Positions 1 to 4,808 of a stretch of 9,422 bases of DNA are shown here, piece by piece. The DNA is taken from the NCBI GenBank assembly GCA_949742895.1, contig CATJRT010000184.1, forward strand, positions 1 through 9,422, in the 5' to 3' direction. This DNA is from an uncultured Eubacteriales bacterium (GTDB taxonomy: Bacteria; Bacillota_A; Clostridia; Oscillospirales; Oscillospiraceae). Positions within the stretch are counted from its first letter, which is position 1. Each line of letters begins with the position of its first letter. Below the pieces are notes generated by a model. It saw only the letters and a list, made by a program, of their open reading frames with translations, made no database searches and was not told where the DNA came from. A program made the translations under genes and the position numbers.

Positions 1-1
1 G

Positions 2-274
2 TGCGGCCGGGAGGCCCTGGGCCTTGCGGCAAACGAGTATGTCACCGACATCAAGCTCCAGTTCGCGGAGGTGGGCGAGGGCTTCCACAGCGTCACCAGC
101 CCCACCGTCACGGTAACGGTGCTGGCAGACCTGCCGGACGGCTACCAGTTTACCAACCGGGCCGATGTGGGCGGCCGCACCGAGGATGAGTGGGTCTATG
201 CCAAGGATGCCTGGACCACCTGCATCTTTGCCCCGCCCAGAGGCTGCCTGCCGAAAACCGGCTTCGGCGGCTGA
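2..274 (+). CDS. C-terminal end of a large surface protein ending in LPKTG (5' partial)
   Basis: The reading frame is open from base 2 and ends at TGA 272-274, so only the last 90 residues are present. The visible part has alternating beta-type segments (VTDIKLQF, TVTVTVLADL, QFTNRADVGG, EWVYAKDAWTT), the look of an immunoglobulin-like or DUF11/pilin-type module at the end of large Firmicute surface proteins. It ends in CLPKTGFGG and stops. LPKTG fits a class A sortase motif, but the hydrophobic stretch and basic tail that normally follow are missing, so sortase anchoring through this copy is doubtful. A hairpin terminator lies about 30 bases downstream. The protein is probably extracellular, perhaps an adhesin or pilin-like protein; this is inference from the tail alone. 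The upstream part lies outside the window. Confidence 0.7.
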   Translation, partial: CGREALGLAANEYVTDIKLQFAEVGEGFHSVTSPTVTVTVLADLPDGYQFTNRADVGGRTEDEWVYAKDAWTTCIFAPPRGCLPKTGFGG

Positions 275-304
275 TAAGAAATTCATCCTGAATCTATAAA
301 GCAG

Positions 305-346
305 AACGCCGGCATGGTGGGTAAAACCACTGTGCCGGCGTTTTTC
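305..346 (+). terminator. Intrinsic terminator after the surface-protein gene, possibly bidirectional
   Basis: AACGCCGGCA (305-314) pairs perfectly with TGCCGGCGTT (333-342). An inner GGTGG/CCAC pairing is possible, and five T follow on the plus strand (341-345). On the minus strand the same hairpin sits directly after the PIN toxin stop codon but has only a weak T tail, so it could end both convergent transcripts. Confidence 0.8.
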
Positions 347-746
347 ACTTTAGATATTTGCCCATAAACTCAGCAGGCGTTAAGATTTCCGGCCTTTCCA
401 CTTCAATTTCCGCAAAATCCTTATCCCCTGTAATTAAAATATCCACATCTTCGATCATGGCAGTGTAGAGAACGGGGTAGTCTTTTTCATCCCGAATCCG
501 AAACAGCTTCTCATTGATCTGCTCCGGGGTATAGACAAGATCAAAGCTCATTTTTGCCAGCAAATCATCCACGACAGCAGCTTTAGCGGGAAATTTTCGG
601 CGAACCACTGCTTTTAATTCCTCTACAACAAATGAGGACAACACCAGCTTGTGTGAGGAAAAGATAGCCTCCATCATGTGGTTCATACGCTGGTTCGGAA
701 AGAGCAGCAGGGAAACCAGTATGTTGGTATCCAACATGATCCGCAT
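345..746 (-). CDS. PIN-domain toxin (putative ribonuclease) of a type II toxin-antitoxin pair
   Basis: This 133-residue protein matches the length and pattern of PIN-domain toxins of the COG1569 / PIN_3 kind. The first acidic residue lies in the opening strand (MLDTN, D6). E42/E43 are in VVEEL, D86 and D89 in RDEKDYPVL, and D108 and D110 in ITGDKDF. These match the acidic cluster that holds Mg2+ or Mn2+ for RNA cleavage in the family. ATG 746-744 starts one base after the antitoxin TAA, so the pair is co-transcribed and probably translationally coupled; only a weak AGGGA precedes the start. The pair is less GC-rich than the genes to its right, consistent with separate acquisition. Likely role: growth-inhibiting RNase that helps keep the element. 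The RNA target cannot be told from sequence. Confidence 0.88.
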   Translation of the reverse strand: MRIMLDTNILVSLLLFPNQRMNHMMEAIFSSHKLVLSSFVVEELKAVVRRKFPAKAAVVDDLLAKMSFDLVYTPEQINEKLFRIRDEKDYPVLYTAMIEDVDILITGDKDFAEIEVERPEILTPAEFMGKYLK

Positions 747-747
747 T

Positions 748-1005
748 TTATTTCACCAATCTTTCCCTGCGAAATTCCTTCATCATCTGGACAACATCCT
801 CTTCGCTTTCCAGGCCGGCACGCTCAGCCTCCCCTTCAAATGCCCTTTGCGCTTTTCGCAGCGCTTCCATAGAGGAATTTAAGATGTAGATCCGTCCGGC
901 TTCTTCTAAAAATAAGACCTTGTCCCCCTCTTTTACGCCCAATTTTTTCCGAATCTCAACGGGTATCGTAATTTGCCCTTTCGAGGTGATTTTAGCAAGC
1001 TCCAT
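748..1005 (-). CDS. AbrB/MazE-type antitoxin
   Basis: This 85-residue protein has a SpoVT/AbrB-type DNA-binding half at residues 1-45: AKITSKGQITIPVEIRKKLG, then VKEGDKVLFLEE and GRIYIL. In this family two chains form a swapped-hairpin barrel that binds DNA. Residues 46-85 are helical and charged, as expected for the part that wraps and blocks the toxin. The start is ATG 1005-1003 with AAGGGAG nine bases upstream. It is the first gene of the pair, the normal order for autoregulated type II modules, and a palindrome overlaps its promoter. It should neutralise the PIN protein encoded right behind it and repress the operon. AbrB-like antitoxins do pair with PIN toxins (VapBC-like arrangement), so the assignment is well supported by motif and by context. 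Confidence 0.9.
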   Translation of the reverse strand: MELAKITSKGQITIPVEIRKKLGVKEGDKVLFLEEAGRIYILNSSMEALRKAQRAFEGEAERAGLESEEDVVQMMKEFRRERLVK

Positions 1006-1050
1006 TTTTCTGCGCTCCCTTCTTGTTCAATGAATACCTTACTTTCCTTA

Positions 1051-1065
1051 CATATATAGTATATG
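1051..1065. promoter_or_regulatory. Palindromic operator candidate over the TA promoter
   Basis: CATATA (1051-1056) and TATATG (1060-1065) form a perfect inverted repeat with a 3-base centre, covering the -10 box and the predicted start site of the toxin-antitoxin operon. AbrB-type antitoxins usually repress their own operon through symmetric AT-rich sites, so this is the natural candidate site. The assignment is inference. Confidence 0.45.
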
Positions 1066-1086
1066 CGATTTCTTCGGAAATAGCAA
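1058..1086 (-). promoter_or_regulatory. Promoter of the toxin-antitoxin operon
   Basis: On the minus strand, TTGCTA (1086-1081) and TATACT (1063-1058) are separated by 17 bases. This is a good sigma-A type -35/-10 pair, and it points at the antitoxin about 45 bases downstream of the expected start site. Confidence 0.6.
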
Positions 1087-1132
1087 GCGGCATCTCATAT
1101 CAATAAGGAATACCCAAATAAAGGAGGCATTT

Positions 1133-1498
1133 ATGACATCCCAGTTAGATAAAACCACATTGACCAAACGCTTTTTAGAGCTGACCGAAGGAAACTGGCG
1201 CAACTCCTTCTATATCGACTGCTCCTCCTGCCCTTATGAGCGGCCGGAAGCCTGCGGCGATTTTCTCTTTGTTCCCGATGAGATTGGACGGCCCTTCCTG
1301 TATCCGGTGGCCTTTGCAAAAGAACAGTTCGGCCCTATCGACTGGAGCGACTGCCTGGGCCGCATGAGCAACTTCATGTTCCGGGAGCTTTACCACAGGT
1401 GGCTGAACACCAGGACCCTGGAAAAGACCTGCTGCCCCATTCGGAAGATGGTCCCCTGCATCGCCTGGCGGTGCAGGCAGAACGACTTTGACAAATAA
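1133..1498 (+). CDS. Cysteine-rich small protein of unknown function
   Basis: I do not recognise this 121-residue protein. It has eight cysteines: C30, C33 and C41 (CSSCPYERPEAC), C74, and C100, C101, C109, C114 near the C-terminus. The two outer clusters could bind zinc or an iron-sulfur centre. There is no signal peptide and no membrane segment, so it is probably cytoplasmic. The start is well set by AAGGAGG at 1121-1127, five bases before ATG. It is the first gene of a plus-strand run that continues with the DUF3268, sigma-factor and unknown genes, divergent from the toxin-antitoxin pair. The cysteine spacing and the zinc-ribbon neighbour suggest a nucleic-acid or protein-binding accessory role, but that is guesswork. 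The strong ribosome binding site and codon usage like its neighbours argue that the gene is real. Confidence 0.65.
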   Translation: MTSQLDKTTLTKRFLELTEGNWRNSFYIDCSSCPYERPEACGDFLFVPDEIGRPFLYPVAFAKEQFGPIDWSDCLGRMSNFMFRELYHRWLNTRTLEKTCCPIRKMVPCIAWRCRQNDFDK

Positions 1499-1638
1499 AT
1501 ATCATTTTGTGCTAAATCTATGCAAAAACCGAAGCCAAACCTATATCTTTCCAGGCCCCCTGTCGGTAAAATATTAGATAGAGGGCGTAATTCCGGCGTA
1601 AAGAATCCGCAATCATACGCAAAAAGGAGGTTTTCAGA
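1499..1638 (+). promoter_or_regulatory. Possible structured RNA leader before the DUF3268 gene
   Basis: This 140-base gap precedes the DUF3268 gene. CCTATATCT (1540-1548) pairs with AGATAGAGG (1576-1584) in 8 of 9 positions. The enclosed loop holds CAGG (1552-1555) / CCTG (1559-1562). ACCGA (1528-1532) is complementary to TCGGT (1563-1567) in that loop, which would make a pseudoknot. GCGTA occurs twice (1585-1589 and 1596-1600), and either copy can pair with TACGC (1616-1620), which lies directly before the ribosome binding site (1625-1630). From memory, a candidate cis-regulatory RNA named the DUF3268 motif has been described upstream of such genes; I cannot confirm that this leader matches it. 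Confidence 0.4.
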
Positions 1639-2043
1639 ATGTCTAAAAGAAGAAAGAATCCTGTTTGTCCCTACTGCGGCAGTCCCGCGGTGCTGCGCCC
1701 GGACAGCTTTGTCCATAAGGATGCGGGCAGAGGGCGGTACCTGTATGTCTGCTCCCATTACCCGGAGTGCGACGCCTATGTTTCCGCCAACGAAAAGACA
1801 AAGGAGCCTATGGGAACGCTGGCCAACGGAGACCTGCGGCACAAAAGGATCGAGGCGCACCGGGTCTTCGACCAGATCTGGCGCCGCCGGATTATGACCC
1901 GGTCCAACGCCTACCGGTGGCTGCGGGAAAAGTATGGACTGCGGGAGGATCAGGCGCACATCGCCTGTTTTTCGGAATATATCTGCGACGATCTGATCCG
2001 TGAGTGTCAAAAGGCATTGCGAGCAAACCGGATCGCAAGCTGA
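1639..2043 (+). CDS. DUF3268 zinc-ribbon protein
   Basis: This 134-residue protein has the pattern of the DUF3268 zinc-finger family. A CPYC knuckle (C10, C13) and CSHYPEC (C38, C44) give four zinc ligands. They are followed by AYVSAN and a segment PMGTLANGDLRHKRIEAH that corresponds to the conserved PxGTLA...LR..R..AH block of the family. A basic helical region with IWRRR and WLREKYG follows. AGGAGG at 1625-1630, eight bases before ATG 1639, sets the start. The family is common on clostridial mobile elements and phages, and its biochemical role is unknown. Nucleic-acid binding is likely from the ribbon and the basic charge. It is followed 23 bases later by a sigma-factor gene, so the two are probably expressed together. 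Confidence 0.85.
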   Translation: MSKRRKNPVCPYCGSPAVLRPDSFVHKDAGRGRYLYVCSHYPECDAYVSANEKTKEPMGTLANGDLRHKRIEAHRVFDQIWRRRIMTRSNAYRWLREKYGLREDQAHIACFSEYICDDLIRECQKALRANRIAS

Positions 2044-2066
2044 CAGCGAGGGAAGGAGGTATCATT

Positions 2067-2624
2067 GTGAAGATGACCTTGGAGCAAAAAGAACTGGTGG
2101 TCCAGAACCTGGACCTGGTAAACGAAGTGATCTATTATCGGGTCAAGCGGAACCCCGGAAATCCTGACCACGATATGGAGGACCTGGAGCAGATCGGCCG
2201 GCTGGGGCTGTGCCTGGCCGCCCAGGGCTATGACCGTGTCCGCCCCTTCCGGGCCTACGCACGGGAGGTGATCTGGCACCAGCTGCTGCACCACTTCAAA
2301 GACCTGAGCCGGAACCCGAAAACCTTTTCGATGGAAAACAAAAACGCCGGAGAGCTTTCGTTTTCGGAGTTCCTGCCGGACAACACCAATGTTGTTTATG
2401 AGGCTGAAAACCGAATGAACCGTGAAGGGCTGCGGGCGTTGGAGGAACGATACCAGGGCACGGTGCGGAAAGGCATCCAGGCCATGGGCCTCAAGCTGGA
2501 CGGCCTGTCCGGTTCGGAGATCGCGAAGCTCTATCATGTGAAGCCCAACCATGTCAGCGCCTGGATTTCCAGGGCCCAGCAGCGGCTTTTGCAGGATCAG
2601 ACCTTATTGAAGCTGGTTTCCTGA
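2067..2624 (+). CDS. Small sigma-70 family RNA polymerase sigma factor
   Basis: This 185-residue protein has sigma region 2 at about residues 15-80, with DMEDLEQIGRLGL matching the core-binding helix and FRAYAREVIWHQL matching the -10 recognition helix. Region 4 HTH spans about 147-173 (LSGSEIAKLYHVKPNHVSAW). Between them is a variable linker. It is short, like the orphan sigma-70 proteins of Firmicute mobile elements, and lacks a region 1.1. I chose GTG 2067 because AAGGAGGT (2053-2060) is six bases upstream. The frame is open further up to ATG 2004, but that start lies inside the DUF3268 gene and lacks such a site. No anti-sigma gene is next to it. It probably directs RNA polymerase to promoters of the same element; the targets are not known. 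Confidence 0.85.
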   Translation: MKMTLEQKELVVQNLDLVNEVIYYRVKRNPGNPDHDMEDLEQIGRLGLCLAAQGYDRVRPFRAYAREVIWHQLLHHFKDLSRNPKTFSMENKNAGELSFSEFLPDNTNVVYEAENRMNREGLRALEERYQGTVRKGIQAMGLKLDGLSGSEIAKLYHVKPNHVSAWISRAQQRLLQDQTLLKLVS

Positions 2625-2644
2625 ATTTGGAGGGAGGAATAGGA

Positions 2645-3250
2645 ATGGTTACTTACTACGCAGCCATGGGTAAATACCGGCTGGAGCAATTTGACGGTGG
2701 AAGCTGCCCGGTTATCCTTCTCGCCGGGAAAGAGTACGGCGTCACCATCCCGGAATACATTCTGTGGAACGCGCTCCTCTGGAACATCCTGGACTACGAC
2801 GCCTTGAGGGCCGACTGCCTGCACAAAGCACGGCGGTTTCATGTTCCAATGGCAGAAGCGGATTTTGACCGGACACTGGAACGGCTGCTCCTTCGCGGGC
2901 TTATTCGGAAGGGACAGGGTTTTACCGGCGAGGCAGCACTGCAAGGGCTTTTCTATGAGGTCTATCTGGTCCCTATTCGGCTCTCCCTTTGGCAGAAGGC
3001 AGCGGGTTTCCTGCGGCTTCTGTCGAACGGCTATCCGCCGCGGATTGCCTGGCATATCTTTGGACCGGACCGGCTGAGCAGTGAAGAGAAGGAGCTTTTC
3101 AATTCGATCCTGGTTTGTCCTTCCCTTTTTGTCACGATACCACAGGTCCTGCCCGCTGCCACAAACCTTTATCTGAAGCGGATGGTGGTTTTGGAGCGTG
3201 AGGAATATCCGAACGGGTCGCGTCTTGGATATATACGGCATGAAATTTGA
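2645..3250 (+). CDS. Unknown protein encoded after the sigma factor
   Basis: I cannot assign a family to this 201-residue protein. It has no signal peptide and no clear membrane helix. A strand-rich N-terminal part (YRLEQFDGGSCPVILLAGKEYGV) is followed by a helical middle in which FDRTLERLLLRGLIRKG looks like the end of a winged-helix domain, so DNA or protein binding is possible. ATG 2645 is chosen because AGGGAGG (2631-2637) is seven bases upstream; a TTG at 2627 is in frame but overlaps that site. It begins 20 bases after the sigma factor stop, so it belongs to the same operon and could modulate the sigma factor. That link is inference from position only. No hairpin terminator follows, only a T-rich stretch. 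Confidence 0.7.
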   Translation: MVTYYAAMGKYRLEQFDGGSCPVILLAGKEYGVTIPEYILWNALLWNILDYDALRADCLHKARRFHVPMAEADFDRTLERLLLRGLIRKGQGFTGEAALQGLFYEVYLVPIRLSLWQKAAGFLRLLSNGYPPRIAWHIFGPDRLSSEEKELFNSILVCPSLFVTIPQVLPAATNLYLKRMVVLEREEYPNGSRLGYIRHEI

Positions 3251-3298
3251 TGTTTAGTTCCTTTTTTTGTTATCTGTTTTGAATTTTATATCTATATA

Positions 3299-3326
3299 TT
3301 GATTTTTAATTCTTTGCGAATAAATT
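3299..3326 (+). promoter_or_regulatory. Promoter candidate for the XRE gene
   Basis: TTGATT (3299-3304) and TAAATT (3321-3326) are 16 bases apart in a 112-base AT-rich gap (3251-3362) that contrasts with the GC-rich flanking genes. The match to consensus is moderate. Nothing else in the gap looks like a gene. Confidence 0.4.
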
Positions 3327-3362
3327 CCTGTCACGGTATCATCTTATTATGGAGGTGATACA

Positions 3363-3704
3363 GTGGCAGGAATTCTTGTTCAGATCGGTAACAATATTCG
3401 GACGATCCGCATGGGACAGGGCCTCAGCCTGGAGGAATTATCCGGCCGCTGTGGCATCGACGCCGCTCCGCTCAGCAAGCTGGAGCGTGGGGAGAGCAAC
3501 GCCACTGTCCAGACCCTGGACCGCGTCGCAAGGGGGCTGGGGGTTTCTATGGTAGAGCTGGTGGACATCCGGGAGTACCGGACAGGTACGCTGGACGAGG
3601 GCGCCTGGAATGATCTGCAGCGGCAGATGGGCAAGCTCAGTCCGCAGCAGCAGAGCGACATTCTGACCTTTATTCGGATGATTACAAAGTGGAGAGACAC
3701 TTGA
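3363..3704 (+). CDS. XRE-family transcriptional regulator (113 aa)
   Basis: The HTH_3 / Cro-CI domain covers about residues 5-62. IGNNIRTIRMGQGLSLEELS is helix 1-2, followed by the recognition region GIDAAPLSKLERGESNATVQ and TLDRVARGLGVSMVELVD. The C-terminal 50 residues (LDEGAWNDLQRQMGKLSPQQ onward) are helical and may drive dimer formation. GTG 3363 is the start: GGAGG (3351-3355) is seven bases upstream and no better start follows. The gene has its own AT-rich upstream region and its own terminator at 3711-3741, so it is a single-gene unit. It probably represses or activates promoters on the element, including its own. No peptidase or sensor domain is attached. Confidence 0.88.
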   Translation: MAGILVQIGNNIRTIRMGQGLSLEELSGRCGIDAAPLSKLERGESNATVQTLDRVARGLGVSMVELVDIREYRTGTLDEGAWNDLQRQMGKLSPQQQSDILTFIRMITKWRDT

Positions 3705-3710
3705 CCGGAA

Positions 3711-3741
3711 ATGCACTGGCAGCTTCTGCCGGTGTATTTTT
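3711..3741 (+). terminator. Intrinsic terminator of the XRE gene
   Basis: A 12-bp stem, 3711-3722 with 3726-3737, includes two G-U pairs and a 3-base loop, and is followed by TTTT. It starts seven bases after the XRE stop codon. It also touches the 3' end of the convergent SLOG gene, so it separates the two transcripts, mainly for the plus strand. Confidence 0.78.
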
Positions 3742-4201
3742 ATATCTTGATCACCTGGAGTTCCTTTCCCTGGGTATGGGCATACCGGATGCAGAATACC
3801 GTCCCGCCCTTCTCCCTTCCGTCATAGACAGCAATCACGCGGTCGGATTCCAGGACCATGTAGCGATTGCGGGCAAAGAAAACACTCGGCGAGTATTTAT
3901 CGCACAGGACATTGATGAAGTCGCAGCTCGTAAGCATCTTCCGAAACAAAGGGCTCTTGCTTTTTACACGGGTAGCATATGGGATGGCCGCTTCCAGATG
4001 AATGCCCGGATTCTTTTCTTTCTCCTCCGCCACGATAGCGGCAAACAGCAAGTCCGTACCCTCGGCAAATCCGGAGATAAACCGGGTAAAGCCGTCCTCT
4101 ATGGCCGATTGGACCGCTTTCCTCAGTTCTTCCTCCATATAGGGCAGTTTATCCGCTGGGATGTCCCGATGGCCTGTGACGCAGCAGCTTTTTTCTCCCA
4201 T
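3740..4201 (-). CDS. SLOG-family (DUF1273 / YpsA-like) protein
   Basis: This 153-residue protein carries the marks of the DUF1273/YpsA-like branch of the SLOG (Rossmann-like) superfamily. TGHRD sits in the first loop (T9-D13), SGFAEGTD is at 43-50, and RNRYMVLESDRVIAVYDG with GGT covers 111-134. These loops bind a nucleotide-derived ligand in the wider superfamily, whose members include lysine-decarboxylase-like nucleotide hydrolases and proposed sensors in conflict systems. The ligand of this branch is not known. ATG 4201-4199 is chosen because AAGGAAGGAG lies about nine bases upstream; the frame continues upstream to an ATG at 4258, but that lies inside the divergent operator region. It is convergent with the XRE gene and divergent from a HTH_26 gene, which probably controls it. 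The protein is expected to be cytoplasmic. Confidence 0.85.
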   Translation of the reverse strand: MGEKSCCVTGHRDIPADKLPYMEEELRKAVQSAIEDGFTRFISGFAEGTDLLFAAIVAEEKEKNPGIHLEAAIPYATRVKSKSPLFRKMLTSCDFINVLCDKYSPSVFFARNRYMVLESDRVIAVYDGREKGGTVFCIRYAHTQGKELQVIKI

Positions 4202-4236
4202 AACAAGAATCTCCTTCCTTTTTTGTGCCGTTTGTA

Positions 4237-4286
4237 TATAGGCAATATTGCCTATCACGCTACCAGTCCATTATAGGCAATAATGG
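4237..4286. promoter_or_regulatory. Twin operator in the SLOG / HTH_26 divergent region
   Basis: ATAGGCAATATTGCCTAT (4238-4255) is a perfect 18-bp palindrome. CCATTAT (4268-4274) and ATAATGG (4280-4286) form a second inverted repeat around AGGCA. Both hold the 11-base direct repeat TATAGGCAATA (4237-4247 and 4272-4282), 35 bases apart. On the plus strand TTGCCT (4248-4253) and TATAGG (4272-4277), 18 apart, could serve the HTH_26 gene. The arrangement fits a bidirectional operator for that regulator. Confidence 0.6.
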
Positions 4287-4298
4287 ATATATACGCAA
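4270..4298 (-). promoter_or_regulatory. Promoter of the SLOG gene
   Basis: On the minus strand, TTGCGT (4298-4293) and a perfect TATAAT (4275-4270) are 17 bases apart. The -10 box lies inside the inverted repeat at 4268-4286, so a bound regulator would block it. Confidence 0.55.
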
Positions 4299-4319
4299 GC
4301 GCAAAGGAGGAGAAACGGC

Positions 4320-4526
4320 ATGATTTCATATGAGCCTTTATGGGAGACTATGCGGCGCAGGAAAGCGACAACATACACCTTGCAGGTGAAGGGTGAGATC
4401 AGCAGTTCGACCGTTCGCAGGCTGAAGGCCAATGAATCGGTTTCTACCAACACCTTGGACGCGCTGTGCAAGATCCTCGAATGCGAGATCGGGGATATTA
4501 TCAAGTTCCTGCCAGACGAAAAATAA
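4320..4526 (+). CDS. Small XRE regulator of the HTH_26 type (68 aa)
   Basis: The whole protein is one Cro/CI-like HTH domain of the HTH_26 kind. LWETMRRRKATTYTLQ is the first helix, followed by ISSSTVRRLKANESVSTNTL as the recognition part and LDALCKILECEIGDIIKFLP as the conserved end. AAAGGAGG (4303-4310), nine bases before ATG 4320, sets the start. Its length is normal for this family. It is divergent from the SLOG gene with two inverted repeats between them, so it most likely regulates itself and the SLOG gene. Its stop codon lies within the 5' arm of a strong terminator, so it forms a single-gene transcript. No ligand-binding domain is present. Confidence 0.87.
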   Translation: MISYEPLWETMRRRKATTYTLQVKGEISSSTVRRLKANESVSTNTLDALCKILECEIGDIIKFLPDEK

Positions 4527-4566
4527 CCGGAAGCAAACAGGAAATGTGTTGCTTCCGGTTATTTTT
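4523..4566 (+). terminator. Intrinsic terminator overlapping the HTH_26 stop codon
   Basis: A perfect 14-bp stem (ATAACCGGAAGCAA at 4523-4536 with 4549-4562) has a 12-base loop and is followed by TTTT. The 5' arm includes the TAA stop codon (4524-4526). Confidence 0.9.
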
Positions 4567-4603
4567 GATTATAGAACTACTATATACAGATTTATATTTT
4601 ATA

Positions 4604-4633
4604 TTGACAACAAGATATAGTATATGTTAAACT
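4604..4633 (+). promoter_or_regulatory. Strong promoter upstream of the ssb leader
   Basis: A perfect TTGACA (4604-4609) is followed 18 bases later by TAAACT (4628-4633), preceded by a TGn extended -10 element (TG at 4625-4626). The spacer carries ATATAGTATATG, which is identical to a stretch in the TA promoter region. The predicted start site is near 4640. Confidence 0.65.
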
Positions 4634-4639
4634 AAAAGA

Positions 4640-4745
4640 GCAAATTGTTGTTAGGCTATCCCCTCCCTTTGAGGGTGGTATCCAGGTAGAAGTTTTTGTA
4701 ACGCAGCGCCAGTGGGGTAGTTATACCCTATTGGCGCTTTTTCAT
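4640..4745 (+). ncRNA. Candidate small RNA or attenuated leader before ssb
   Basis: The span from the promoter start site to the terminator would give an RNA of about 105 nt with no convincing ORF. A 5' hairpin is formed by GGCTATC-CCCTC (4654-4665) and GAGGG-T-GGTATCC (4671-4683), with one mismatch and one bulge. The 3' end is the terminator at 4705-4742. CTATCCCC (4656-4663) in the first hairpin can pair with GGGGTAG (4714-4720) in the terminator if one base is bulged, so the two hairpins could be exclusive. The RNA could be a free sRNA or an attenuator of ssb. I do not recognise a known family. Confidence 0.45.
4705..4742 (+). terminator. Intrinsic terminator between the leader promoter and ssb
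   Basis: AGCGCCA (4705-4711) pairs with TGGCGCT (4732-4738), and GGGTA (4715-4719) pairs with TACCC (4724-4728) inside. A run of T follows (4738-4742). It lies 67 bases upstream of the ssb start, so transcription from 4604-4633 must pass it to reach ssb. Confidence 0.82.
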
Positions 4746-4753
4746 TGGTAAAC

Positions 4754-4767
4754 ACCGCAGCTGCGGT
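4754..4767. repeat. 14-bp perfect palindrome before ssb
   Basis: ACCGCAGCTGCGGT is fully self-complementary and is followed by TTT. As RNA it makes only a 5-bp stem with a 4-base loop, so a protein site is as likely as a terminator. It lies about 40 bases before the ssb start codon. Confidence 0.4.
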
Positions 4768-4808
4768 TTTGCAAATAAATATGCCGGCAGGCAGAAAGGA
4801 GCAAAAGC

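Noticed and set aside
1390..2010. Long minus-strand reading frame opposite the cysteine-rich and DUF3268 genes
   Set aside because: It crosses two plus-strand genes with clear ribosome binding sites, one with zinc-ribbon motifs; its own translation shows no family motif.
2007..2552. Minus-strand frame opposite the sigma factor
   Set aside because: Antisense shadow; the plus strand has clear sigma regions 2 and 4.
2597..3241. Minus-strand frame opposite the unknown gene at 2645-3250
   Set aside because: The plus-strand frame has a strong ribosome binding site and operon spacing; the minus frame has neither.
3251..3362. T-rich stretch after the unknown gene as a terminator
   Set aside because: Seven T at about 3262-3268 are not preceded by a convincing hairpin.
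4201..4258. Upstream start for the SLOG gene at 4258
   Set aside because: It would put coding sequence through the palindrome and lacks a ribosome binding site; ATG 4201 has one.
3689..4276. 195-codon plus-strand frame across the SLOG gene
   Set aside because: The minus strand shows the TGHR, SGFAEGTD and RN...GGT motifs of the SLOG family; the plus frame also runs through the XRE terminator and lacks a ribosome binding site.
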